Below are positions 11,301 through 17,693 of a stretch of 45,044 bases of DNA, in pieces; within the stretch, counting starts at the first letter, position 1; every line of letters begins with the position of its first letter. Origin of the DNA: Candidatus Methanovirga basalitermitum (lineage in GTDB: Archaea > Methanobacteriota > Methanobacteria > Methanobacteriales > Methanobacteriaceae); NCBI GenBank assembly GCA_031284445.1, contig JAISZW010000091.1, forward strand, positions 1 through 45,044. The letters run 5' to 3'. The notes under the pieces were generated by a model. It saw nothing but the letters and a program-made list of their open reading frames with translations. It was not told the origin of the DNA and did no database searches. The position numbers and the translations under genes were made by a program.

Positions 11301-11985
11301 CAGCAGCATACCAGGTAAAACAGCAGCAGTACGAACAGCATGGACACGTATACGAGAATTAGCAGATGCGATCACAGGAGGAGGGCTCAGCTGGGTTATA
11401 AGCTCATTAACAGGAGCATCATCACTATCACTAGCAGCAAACACCGCAGCTATAGGAGTACGAGGAGTGCAAACAGCAGTTAACATCGCGAGCTCAGCAG
11501 GAGACATAGCCATCAACCGACTAAACCAAATAGCAGACTTCCTACAAAGCGTTAAAGACGCAGAAGACGCAGCCAAAAAAATAGTAGGAGGATTCATAGA
11601 CTGGTTTAAAAAACCATGGGAAATAATCACCAACGACGAAAATAAAGAAAAAATGACATCACTTCCAAGTGGTATGATGAACGTTGGTGTCACACCATAC
11701 CTAACAGGCGGACTATCAGATATTTTATCTGATTTAAACCAACCCATAAAAAACAGTAGACGGAATGAAAACATTCTAAGTAATATTTTATCAGCTGTTA
11801 GCGGTAAACGAAAAATAGATTTAAATCATAATGTATCATTCCAATTAGATATTACTGCTGATGGTAATACTAGTAGTTATATTGATGGTAAAGAAGATTT
11901 CAAGAAGATACTACGAGAAGCATTAGATACAAGGGATATTCAGCAAGGACTAACCGAAGCAATCACACGAAACATGAAAATCTAA
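8356..11985 (+). CDS. Tail tape measure protein
   Basis: 1209 residues, the longest gene in the window, as expected for a protein that sets tail length. The first 140 residues are Ser/Asp-rich heptad-like repeats that predict a long coiled coil. The middle holds Ala/Gly-rich hydrophobic segments (about 430-465, 515-550, 570-640, 660-700) of the kind that form transient membrane-spanning parts of tape measures. The C-terminal third is again helical with many SSA, ITG and SSL motifs. Unlike the standard order, the probable Dit and Tal genes lie upstream and not downstream. No lytic transglycosylase or peptidase motif was seen. Assignment rests on length, composition and neighbours. Confidence 0.85.
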   Translation: MAGTDISIGFTGEDQVTSIIESVTSALEKLSDVASSIGSNMSSLEDSLTESANGFNKINDDVEETSKSFTDMESSIDSLTDDLESVESVASELGDSFNSLDSDMSNVSNSFEDVNTSMESLVDSAEHVTINLDELNNYTNNISNDMNNISDSAASAGSALGDMASEIGLNTGQFGSMSNAAGGLFDSLSNLANGGTITTTALAAVGVSLAGLINYTGEVNDSWSRLEGITTSTGGSFDSLKNSISSVSQETATSVGSLRSAATSMELYGASTEQVEKILPNLGVGAFYAHKSVDQLGQTMSVLASRPTAMARSFTQLGTSLKQVAEANGMTEKEFQDAWKTMTVDQRLAAISKGLHTSEAEIKNWKNSWSYSLGEAQNAINKGMGAIKDVINLSGIIPALKSAGETIYNIINNYLIKPFASLTSKDPGLAKIAAQLAVGLAAIAGLAGIALTAKKVISTIKNVFGGLGSLGSSGGGNVGLPTPPTVDTKIVDKWKTLGADLRNMAAQFIKASVGIAMAMALITEAILLLAAPMAAFAAVGAVSSALGDKVEKGYQAVWDLQIALAKIAPLLAVIIGLGAIIGGVTSLSGGLGLVGIGAAMIGIAAFMTMVSEALLLMILPLTALASVGVMISGQLPNLETASVAITKLSETLPKVLTSLAMLTVINIGIDLLAISSVIGWIITGFGSLVVAGLDIALKNIQKLADAINNSNIPILDTSKVESIKQCVEVISNLKTIQDKITGGTIGSIIQGILQFLQIGEDPSTTLKPQLDNLRKIATVINTAEIPLVTDTISGSISAIGTVLNNVSSAYTSYSSAAASFSAAIAGSNVAGASWGSFKSGEAFNQTGGIGEQLTSMLTELSTIAAILQMKEGYDDLKNFSSDNIPISQINSIGSALTSISSAINSIPTIEVSDKLTSTAGAIRYTLSALDGVAGELVKGTATYAQLLLGYVAALVVAAGVNSVSSGLRAAQNAINNIPTVDSSSIPGKTAAVRTAWTRIRELADAITGGGLSWVISSLTGASSLSLAANTAAIGVRGVQTAVNIASSAGDIAINRLNQIADFLQSVKDAEDAAKKIVGGFIDWFKKPWEIITNDENKEKMTSLPSGMMNVGVTPYLTGGLSDILSDLNQPIKNSRRNENILSNILSAVSGKRKIDLNHNVSFQLDITADGNTSSYIDGKEDFKKILREALDTRDIQQGLTEAITRNMKI

Positions 11986-12019
11986 AAAAAGCAAATATAT
12001 TTATATTTATATTTATATT

Positions 12020-12352
12020 TCATGGGAAGAATATTTGTTTGAATAATAATCCTATTAAAATAACTAAAAATAATTCAATCCATTTATGATCCCTTTCAAT
12101 CTTAGACAATCTCACATCAATACTATGCAAATGATTCTCCTTAATATCCCGCATCTCATCTTCCAATTCATCAGTTTTCTTCTCAAAACTATCTTTAAGC
12201 ACTTTATTATCTTCATCTAATTTATCTATTTTCTTCTCAAACTCATTTTCAAAATGATCTATTTTATGATTTAGATCGTTTTTCATTTCTCTTTGATCTT
12301 CTTTAATATCATTTAACTTCTCAATGACTAATTCTTCATAAGTTAAAGTCAT
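12020..12352 (-). CDS. Coiled-coil protein with C-terminal membrane anchor
   Basis: 110 residues from the ATG (MTLTYEELVIEKLND). A run of G's (gggggg-ag) lies 8 bases upstream, so this start is preferred over an upstream in-frame ATG. Residues about 15-85 are a charged heptad coiled coil with DLNHKIDHFE and repeated KK/DE patterns, and the last 20 residues (WIELFLVILIGLLF) form one membrane helix. It is on the opposite strand to the tail genes and ends about 35 bases from the tape measure stop. A clear paralogue lies at 32832-33137 next to the peptide-maturation locus; both share the opening IEKLNDIKEDQ and DLNH motifs. The function is unknown. Being monocistronic inside the provirus it could be a lysogeny-expressed (moron) gene. 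Confidence 0.75.
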   Translation of the reverse strand: MTLTYEELVIEKLNDIKEDQREMKNDLNHKIDHFENEFEKKIDKLDEDNKVLKDSFEKKTDELEDEMRDIKENHLHSIDVRLSKIERDHKWIELFLVILIGLLFKQIFFP

Positions 12353-12380
12353 CTTTTTTTCTCCCCCCTCTCTCTTCATT

Positions 12381-12824
12381 TATTTAGTTAATTATAAAAA
12401 ATGAATATATTATTAGTTTTGAATTGCTCTTTATTTAGTTAATTATAAATATTATTAAAATAAAAAATAAAAAACGGTAATCGTGAAAACTTAAATATAA
12501 ATTTTCCAGATGGGGAAGGGTCATAGGTACGGCAATACCTCGCCTTTTTCTCATTTGGACGGTTACCAAAAAAAGCCTACTCAGGAGAGAATAGTATCCC
12601 TTGTAACCATTATTTATTTATCTTGCTTTTCATATATAAAGCTTACCTTTTACCCTATTTTATGTTTAGGGTTAGCTTGGGCTATGAAAAGATTACCTAC
12701 TCCTTTTATTACTCTATTTTAAAACTATTTTTACACGATTTAAAAAATCCTTGATAGTTTGCTGTAAAACCTAAGGAGTAATACTAAAAATAAAAAAAAT
12801 AATAATAAGGAAATGTTGAAAAAT
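12381..12824 (+). promoter_or_regulatory. Gene-free leader region: TATA-like box, CGGCAA hairpin, SD-like motif
   Basis: No convincing gene is present. An AT-rich box (cttaaatataaa, 12490-12501) is followed by a small hairpin (aggta 12525-12529, loop cggcaa, tacct 12536-12540), a second weak hairpin (tttgg 12554-12558, ccaaa 12566-12570) and aggagagaatag at 12583-12594. The last motif is identical to the ribosome-binding stretch of the early gene at 14940, whose leader also has a CGGCAA-loop hairpin. Here no start codon follows at a suitable distance. It reads as an orphan copy of an early-operon leader, possibly driving the broken accessory genes downstream. Confidence 0.45.
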
Positions 12825-13047
12825 ATGGATATAAAAAAAATAGCAAGAAAAATATACGAGAAAATATGATTTCAATGAAGAGGATGCTATGAAAATAGCT
12901 GATGCAATCTATAGTAGACTTGAATTAGTACAGAATGTATTAATCATAGAAGAATTAGGAAGTCGTTGTGGAAGAGATTCAGTTGAAGATATAGTTGATC
13001 GGATAACGTATCTTGATTTCACCAACATGCCCGAATTCAACAACTAA
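12825..13047 (+). pseudogene. Small viral accessory gene broken by one extra A
   Basis: The frame starting MDIKKIARKIYEK stops at a TGA after 14 codons. Removing one A from the A4 run at 12861-12864 joins it smoothly to KYDFNEEDAMKIADAIYSRL and a sensible acidic C-terminus ending EFNN, for about 73 residues. A ribosome-binding-like aagga precedes the start. An internal ATG at 12889 could still give a 52-residue protein. No family is recognised. It is the first of several neighbouring small genes with the same kind of lesion, so either sequence error or decay is possible. Confidence 0.5.
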
Positions 13048-13064
13048 ATGGAGGATTTTAGAGA

Positions 13065-13279
13065 ATGGTTTTCAGTAATCAGAGTATAAAACAACCCATT
13101 AAAAAGACTCTAAAAATGAAATATTGAAATTATTTAGAGAAAGTATTGCATGAACTCACAACCACACATAGATTATATGCTACTGACCTAAAAGAACCAA
13201 AACGAGAGCTAATGTTCATTGGACTTCACAGAAGTGATACATTGAATTAGAAGAAACCATTGGAAAAAAAATAAGATAA
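13065..13279 (+). pseudogene. Small viral accessory gene with in-frame TGA and a 3' frameshift
   Basis: Preceded by a good ggagg. MVFSNQSIKQPIKKTLKMKY ends at TGA (13125-13127), but the same frame continues sensibly as NYLEKVLHELTTTHRLYATD and on to a TAG at 13248. After that, a neighbouring frame continues as LEETIGKKIR to 13279, so a missing base near 13245 would also be needed. Both lesions together make this the most damaged of the group. The family is unknown. Either the TGA is a mutated codon such as TGG, or two unrelated short frames lie side by side; the shared frame favours the first reading. Confidence 0.4.
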
Positions 13280-13293
13280 ATGATATAGGAGAA

Positions 13294-13505
13294 ATGATGA
13301 ATATGACAAAAAAATAATGAAGAAGAAGAAGAGAAATACCCTCAAATAGCATTAAGAAGCGATAACACCTACAGTATCTACATAGAAAAAAGGTGTTGAA
13401 TTACGATTCGACTCTAAAGGGGCTATTGAGGAATACACTAAAAACAAAAATTTTAAAGTGACAGGCGAAAACAGGAACAATCCAGAGTATGTTAATCTAT
13501 CTTAA
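13294..13505 (+). pseudogene. Small viral accessory gene broken by two homopolymer-type frameshifts
   Basis: The start region MMNMTKK stops at once. Deleting one A from the A7 run at 13308-13314 gives NNEEEEKYPQIALRSDNTYS, and deleting one A from the A6 run at 13386-13391 then gives KGVELRFDSKGAIEEYTKNK and a C-terminus ending EYVNLS. The restored protein would have about 69 residues and beta-strand-like segments. I do not recognise it. Both lesions are single extra As in A runs, matching those in the genes on either side. Confidence 0.45.
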
Positions 13506-13531
13506 TTTGGTTTTATGATCCCACTATTCAC

Positions 13532-13558
13532 ACAATGATCTATAAATTGGATCATTGT
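13532..13558. repeat. Perfect inverted repeat between accessory genes
   Basis: Arms acaatgatc (13532-13540) and gatcattgt (13550-13558) pair perfectly across a 9-base loop. It lies between two broken accessory genes and lacks a following T run, so an operator or RNA-processing hairpin is as likely as a terminator. Confidence 0.5.
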
Positions 13559-13601
13559 CACAAATAATGAAGAAAAGTAATAAGGATCAGGAGGAGATAG
13601 G

Positions 13602-13892
13602 ATGAGAAGTCAAACAGTAGAATTAATTGAAGCTTTAAATCACTATGGGGTTCCCTTAGACGATATAATGAGAATATTAAATGTTGAATGTGATTTGTTT
13701 CCTCATAGAGATGATGTTAAAGAACATATTTCGAGGATAGGATGAAAAGAAAATGATGAAATAGCAAAAAAGATAATAGAAGGTTTATTATACTTTGGAT
13801 GTGATGAAGAAGAAATATATGATATATTAGTAGTGTATTGTGATTATCATCAATCAGATAAGCTATTAAACGATATAATTCAAAAATCATGA
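13602..13892 (+). pseudogene. Two-repeat small protein interrupted by in-frame TGA
   Basis: A strong aggagg precedes the ATG. The first 47 codons (MRSQTVELIEALNHYGVPLD onward) end at TGA (13743-13745), and the same frame continues for 48 more codons (ENDEIAKKIIEGLLYFGCDE onward) to a second TGA. The two halves are homologous: each has a helix ending in a YG or FG pair, then D-x-x-I-x-x-IL, then V-x-CD. So the gene encodes a tandem duplication of a unit of about 46 residues, with a stop exactly at the junction. It could be one two-repeat protein with a nonsense mutation. A separate second gene is unlikely because it has no start codon or RBS. The family is unknown. Confidence 0.5.
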
Positions 13893-13927
13893 AAAATAAT
13901 GGGAAAAAAAAGGGGGGGATAGAAGAA

Positions 13928-14396
13928 TTGAGAAAAGAAAAAAATCTTAAATTAGAGTTATTCTATGAACAAGCAAAAAAAAGAATATGACAAAATAAAC
14001 GATGGCGATGATAGTATAAGTAGAAGATGCTCAAGCTTAATAGCTGTAAATGCAGGAATACTACCTATACTTGCTTTAACGATTAATACAAAAATACCAA
14101 CAGTATTATTATTAATCCCATTTAGCATTATACTTATTTCATTAGGATTGATTTTATATGTGTACAGAAAAGTTAAAATTGAAAATATAAACTCATATCA
14201 ACTCATCAAAAAATATTATGAAAAGGACTATAACGATGTACTTTTACAAGTTATAGGGAATATGACTGATGATATTAAAAACAACCGATTAATGGTAATG
14301 GAAAGAGAGGATAAACTAGATAAAGGATTATGGGTATTGTTCATGGGGATAATTTCTTTTATATTAAAATTTATTCTTAGTTATGTTTGGATTTAA
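13928..14396 (+). pseudogene. Membrane protein with two helices near the N-terminus and one at the C-terminus; frameshifted start region
   Basis: The intact part (ATG at 13965) encodes 143 residues with hydrophobic segments at about 27-45, 47-66 and 124-142 and a charged helical stretch between. That ATG has no RBS. A TTG at 13928, 8-9 bases after a run of seven Gs, begins LRKEKNLKLELFYEQAKK, which joins the membrane protein if one A is removed from the A8 run at 13975-13982 (…AKKEYDKINDGDD). The architecture of N-terminal helix, paired membrane helices and cytosolic tail recalls SLATT or Pycsar-type membrane effectors and superinfection-exclusion proteins. That is only a resemblance; no diagnostic motif was seen. 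Confidence 0.5.
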
Positions 14397-14545
14397 ATGT
14401 TATTTTCTTTTAAATCCATGTCTGGGTCTGGAGGAATTTTATGTGGTTTTTTCTTGCGGGGTTTAATCTTAGCATGTTTATACTCCTTATTATTATTATT
14501 AGTTGTCATAAATATACCACACCAAAGGAGTAAAAGTAGTATGAT

Positions 14546-14740
14546 TCATTCATCAACAGCCTTCTCAACCACCACCACAGGAACATTATCACGAAGAACA
14601 ACCTTCCACTTTATATAATCCCCAGCTTCTAATTTTAAAGAAGCTACAACCTCACGAGGCATATTAGCCCTGAGTGCCCGTCCTCCTGGACTTGTATTAT
14701 ATGTTTTATTCTTTATTTCAATAAAAATATTATCCTTCAT
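14546..14740 (-). CDS. AbrB/SpoVT-like DNA-binding regulator
   Basis: 64 residues from an ATG with a ggggaga ribosome-binding stretch 6 bases upstream (14747-14753); an upstream TTG is less likely. The core RALRANMPREVVASLKLEAG followed by DYIKWKV is the swapped-hairpin AbrB/MazE-type fold, in which a basic N-terminal half binds DNA as a dimer. It is transcribed away from the early operon that starts at 14940. The 200-base gap between them carries a 16-base perfect palindrome and a TATA box. That layout suits a viral lysogeny or early-gene repressor. An antitoxin role is less likely because no toxin gene is beside it. Confidence 0.75.
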   Translation of the reverse strand: MKDNIFIEIKNKTYNTSPGGRALRANMPREVVASLKLEAGDYIKWKVVLRDNVPVVVVEKAVDE

Positions 14741-14803
14741 ATTGTATCTCCCCAAAAAAAAACTAATAAATGTTTTTGTTGTGATTTTTATTATTTATAA
14801 TAT

Positions 14804-14937
14804 AAATACTTAAGTATTTTTTCAGTACAAAAATAAGGAACCTTTATATAGTAGAAAGTTCAAGTAGTAGTATAAGAGAAAAAATTGAGAACGGCAATTC
14901 TCAAAAATTTTCCTTAAAAAATCTTAGGAGAGAATAG
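14804..14937 (+). promoter_or_regulatory. Early promoter/operator: 16-bp palindrome, TATA box, leader hairpin, RBS
   Basis: Between the AbrB-like gene and the early operon are a perfect palindrome aaatacttaagtattt (14804-14819), a TATA box tttatata (14843-14850), a hairpin with arms ttgagaa (14885-14891) and ttctcaa (14898-14904) around the loop cggcaa, and the SD-like aggagagaatag (14926-14937). Transcription would begin near 14875, so the hairpin lies in the 5' leader. The palindrome is placed where a dimeric repressor could control one or both divergent promoters. Confidence 0.6.
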
Positions 14938-14939
14938 AA

Positions 14940-15230
14940 ATGAAGAAATTAAATAATAAAAGAAATTTAAATTCTGATTTTAAAATTGATGATCATAATG
15001 ATCTTCAAAAAGAAAAAGAAATAATCATCAACGATAAAATATATACTGTTGTTGATGTGCATAGACTCCTCCAAATCGAGGACAAATATAAAAAACTTAT
15101 CCTTAAAATTTATGATATATTCCATTTAGGGGAATTAGAAGACCCAGTAATGGAGAATATTATAAACGAGATCCAACCTGATCGTCCTATTCCTGCAAGC
15201 CAAATCTTCAACTTCGAAGAGGTGATCTAA
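14940..15230 (+). CDS. Unknown viral early protein
   Basis: 96 residues with a clear SD 4-5 bases before the ATG. It is strongly charged and mostly helical (a KYKKLILKIYDIFHLGELED stretch at about 50-69). No membrane segment, cysteine motif or recognised domain. As the first gene after the strong early promoter and directly upstream of a DNA-binding-like protein and the replication genes, it is probably an early function such as host takeover or replication control, but the sequence gives no direct clue. Confidence 0.6.
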   Translation: MKKLNNKRNLNSDFKIDDHNDLQKEKEIIINDKIYTVVDVHRLLQIEDKYKKLILKIYDIFHLGELEDPVMENIINEIQPDRPIPASQIFNFEEVI

Positions 15231-15231
15231 A

Positions 15232-15423
15232 ATGATAGATCACATAGATTCTTTTCTTCGTTCTGATATATATATTTTAGCATCCGATGGTGAAATCCGT
15301 GATTCCAGTTATCTCCTTGATTATGAGTTAGCTGAGATTCTTGAATCATTATTCCCAGATGATTCTGCTGTTTTACGCAGAGATGAAAGTATAGCAGCAG
15401 CTGTAACGGAGGATGCTTTATGA
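15232..15423 (+). CDS. Small acidic viral early protein, unknown
   Basis: 63 residues, starting one base after the previous stop region and ending in an ATGA overlap with the next gene, so it is translationally coupled on both sides. It is acidic, with a helix around YELAEILESLF and no cysteines or membrane segment. Unrecognised. Coupling, spacing and strand support a real gene despite its size. Confidence 0.55.
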   Translation: MIDHIDSFLRSDIYILASDGEIRDSSYLLDYELAEILESLFPDDSAVLRRDESIAAAVTEDAL

Positions 15424-16209
15424 ACACCTCCACTAATCCTAATGTTCCTTTAATTGAACTACTTGAAGATCCCCAATCAGACAGAGATACTCATACAATA
15501 CCAAGAGTAATCCATATAAACAAAGAAGATTGGGAGAAAATCCTGAATCAAGAAAAAATTGTCAATTACAATACCATTTATGTTTGCGTTGAAGCTAGAG
15601 ATTGGGTAATGAGTCCAATTTCATTAGCATATTTGTTTAACTTACAGAGTAAGACCGTATATAATAAAATAAGTAAGTATTATGACAATATGGATAAATG
15701 GATGATAGAAAAGCGGAGTCTAAATATTAGACTTCGTAATTTAAGAGACGAAGTGAGAGTCTCTCGTGGAGTGAACCGTGAACTAACCTTCTTCATAGCT
15801 TACAACACCGATTCAAAAGTTTCAATGAATATACAAGAGTTTGCAAATCACATTATAGAAAATTACATCTACAAAAAAACAGATGAACTATCAGGCAAGC
15901 AAACAATCCTTAACTTACCACAAATGAAGTTAAAAGCACCCAACCTTAAAAAAGAAACATTACAACAAATACAAAATGAAGTTTTAAATTATAAGAAGGA
16001 TCTATATCCTAAAACAGGTAAGGCATGGACAACTAAAGAAGAATGGGAAGTTGTTACCATGCTGAAAGAAGATGTGGTCTTGGATGAGATAGCTAATTAT
16101 CTTGATCGGTCTGTAAAAAGCAGTAGTTGAACGAATTAACAAACATAAACTGAAAAGTTTAGCAGAAGAACAGTACACATTATTCAATTATCCTAAAAAA
16201 GAAAAATAA
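15420..16209 (+). pseudogene. Helical protein with C-terminal SANT/Myb-like helix-turn-helix, frameshifted near the end
   Basis: The uninterrupted frame gives 236 residues ending in an abrupt VKSSS. Its C-terminus begins a classic Myb/SANT-type motif, WTTKEEWEVVTMLKEDVVLD then EIANYLDRS. Removing one A from the A5 run at 16115-16119 continues it as VKAVVERINKHKLKSLAEEQ and on to a stop at 16209, which completes the expected RS-x-x-AV-x-x-RI-x-x-x-x-L ending. The frameshift is therefore well supported. The N-terminal 180 residues are unrecognised. The likely role is viral DNA binding or transcription control. If the extra A is a sequencing error, the gene is an intact protein of about 262 residues. 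Confidence 0.7.
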
Positions 16210-16239
16210 TTTACATATATTTGAGAAAGGTGATACTTT

Positions 16240-16410
16240 ATGAGCACTCAATTCGAGATAAAATCACTCCAACACCAAAACAAGGAACTTCTAAAAGAGA
16301 ACATGAAGCAGAAAAGAAGAATCATGCACCTCGAAGAAGACATTGACATATTACAAGAAGAATTATACGAAGCAGAAATCCGTATAGGAGAATTAGAAGC
16401 GGAGGATTAG
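16240..16410 (+). CDS. Small coiled-coil viral protein
   Basis: 56 residues (MSTQFEIKSLQHQNKELLKE at the start), almost wholly a Leu/Glu/Lys heptad coiled coil ending GELEAED. A gaaagg RBS-like stretch lies upstream. It is followed closely by a second tiny gene and then the ssDNA-handling candidate, all on the same strand, so it belongs to the early replication operon. No domain is recognised. Such short coiled coils often mediate oligomerisation or act as adaptors; that is inference. Confidence 0.55.
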   Translation: MSTQFEIKSLQHQNKELLKENMKQKRRIMHLEEDIDILQEELYEAEIRIGELEAED

Positions 16411-16416
16411 TTTAGC

Positions 16417-16539
16417 ATGTTAAAACAATTACTAAAACCATTAATAGACTTTGAAAGAAGACAGAAGAATAATAAGAACCTAAAGAAAGGAGAACAATCT
16501 CCACTCTTCTTGTTCTTCCGAAACGAAAGGAGGCAATGA
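16417..16539 (+). CDS. Tiny basic viral protein
   Basis: 40 residues, MLKQLLKPLIDFERRQKNNK then a basic tail ending FFRNERRQ. It starts 6 bases after the coiled-coil gene, behind that gene's cggagg-like end, and overlaps the next ATG by 4 bases (ATGA). Strand, coupling and composition support translation, but no function can be read. Confidence 0.45.
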   Translation: MLKQLLKPLIDFERRQKNNKNLKKGEQSPLFLFFRNERRQ

Positions 16540-17414
16540 AAAAAATGAATGAAATAATAACCCAAACTGAAAATAATACAATAACAACCACTAACGAGGA
16601 AAATACAATAGATAAGGGGAGAGTGGATGTAGAATACGCTATCCAACAATGGAAAGCATACCAAACACTCACACAACGTTTACTTGATGAATCTGACTAC
16701 CAAGACATAAAAGGTAAACGATTCAAGAAGAAATCGGCTTGGAGGAAACTCTGCAAAGCATTCAACCTCTCCACCACAATAATTGATCGTGAAATCATGA
16801 AAGATGATAAAGGAAGAGTGAATGAGGCAACATTCATCGTACGGGCTACTGAACCTAGTGGTCGTTATGTGGAAGCGTATGGTTCATGTAGTCGTCGTGA
16901 GCATCAATGGGGTAGACCGAATCATGATGTGCCATCAACAGCACAAACCAGAGCAACTAATCGTGCTATAAGTGACTTGATTGGTGCAGGGGAGGTTACA
17001 GCTGAAGAAATGAAGAGTAATAATGATTCATCTTCTTCTTCTTCTTCTTATACAACTTACACGACAAAAAGTAAAAACCCTAAACCAGTTGAAAATACAG
17101 AGAATGATATACCATCAAGCAGGGCAAATGATGATGAAAAGAAAGATGATACAAATACTACAAAGGCTGATCAAGGAAATATGAAACATGTTGATACTGA
17201 CCCTGATCCAATAGGTTTTGATGAGAATAGCATGAAGCTAATCCTCCAGGATAAAGTGTTGACTGAAGCATTAAACCGCCTTGAATCCAGATCAGATACT
17301 GTTGATAAGCGGAATATGGTGGAAGAAATAGTAGCATTACTTGGCGAAGAAGCAGTCACACCTGAAGAATGTGCTGAATCCAAAAAGATCATATTAGGGT
17401 TAAATTATGAATGA
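16536..17414 (+). CDS. Putative ssDNA-binding/annealing-type replication protein
   Basis: 292 residues. The core (about 35-155) contains RFKKKSAWRKLCKAFNLS, a strand pair ATFIVRATEPSGRYVEAYG and the ending STAQTRATNRAISDLIGAGE. I recall this type of core from archaeal viral and haloarchaeal proteins found beside replication genes; the TRAxxRAxxxLxG pattern also occurs in phage single-strand annealing proteins. A Ser-rich linker from a (ttc)n microsatellite and an acidic, hydrophilic tail follow, a layout reminiscent of SSB-like proteins. The primase and helicase come next. The function is inferred from motif resemblance and position. Confidence 0.55.
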   Translation: MKKMNEIITQTENNTITTTNEENTIDKGRVDVEYAIQQWKAYQTLTQRLLDESDYQDIKGKRFKKKSAWRKLCKAFNLSTTIIDREIMKDDKGRVNEATFIVRATEPSGRYVEAYGSCSRREHQWGRPNHDVPSTAQTRATNRAISDLIGAGEVTAEEMKSNNDSSSSSSSYTTYTTKSKNPKPVENTENDIPSSRANDDEKKDDTNTTKADQGNMKHVDTDPDPIGFDENSMKLILQDKVLTEALNRLESRSDTVDKRNMVEEIVALLGEEAVTPEECAESKKIILGLNYE

Positions 17415-17444
17415 CTGAAATCACGGGAAAAAAAATAAGTGATG

Positions 17445-17662
17445 AAAAAAACTTGGAAGTTTTTAGACACTTTTTACCCAAGGTCTTAAAAAACTATGAA
17501 GTTTTTAGACACTTTTTTTTAGATTTTTTTTTATGATGGAGATGAGAGGAAATTAGAATCTAAGAACTGTTTAGAGTTTTTCACATGAAGGTCTTAAAAA
17601 ACTTGGAAGTTTTTAGACACTTTTAACCCAAGGTCTTAAAAAACTTCCAAGTTTTTAGACAC
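17445..17662. repeat. Four near-identical hairpin repeats upstream of the primase
   Basis: Copies at about 17445-17470, 17482-17512, 17590-17620 and 17632-17662 share a core of gtctt, A6, ctt/cta, a 2-4 base turn, then aagtttttagacac. Each is an imperfect palindrome. Copies 2 and 4 are both followed by a T run and atgatgga, so a longer unit is duplicated. A related, better-paired copy lies downstream of the helicase at 20822-20855. Flanking the replication genes on both sides, they may be iterons for an origin-binding protein, or transcript-level hairpins. Confidence 0.7.
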
Positions 17663-17693
17663 TTTTTTTTTTATGATGGAGGAATGAAAAAAT

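Noticed and set aside
12510..12722. 70-residue forward frame MGKGHRYGNTSPFS…
   Set aside because: It overlaps the leader hairpins, has no RBS and an uneven composition; it is better read as non-coding leader.
13125..13745. TGA recoding (selenocysteine or Trp) in the broken accessory genes
   Set aside because: Neighbouring genes carry plain frameshifts too, no insertion element is seen, and TGA ends many intact genes in the window; mutation or sequence error is simpler.
14397..14618. 73-residue forward frame after the membrane protein
   Set aside because: Starts directly at the previous stop without RBS and runs antisense into the well-supported AbrB-like gene.
16407..16676. Reverse frames of 86-89 residues
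   Set aside because: Hydrophobic shadows of charged coding sequence on the forward strand; neighbours and RBSs favour the forward genes.
17445..17662. CRISPR array
   Set aside because: The repeats are irregularly spaced palindromes with only four copies and no unique spacers of constant length; no cas1 or cas2 is present.
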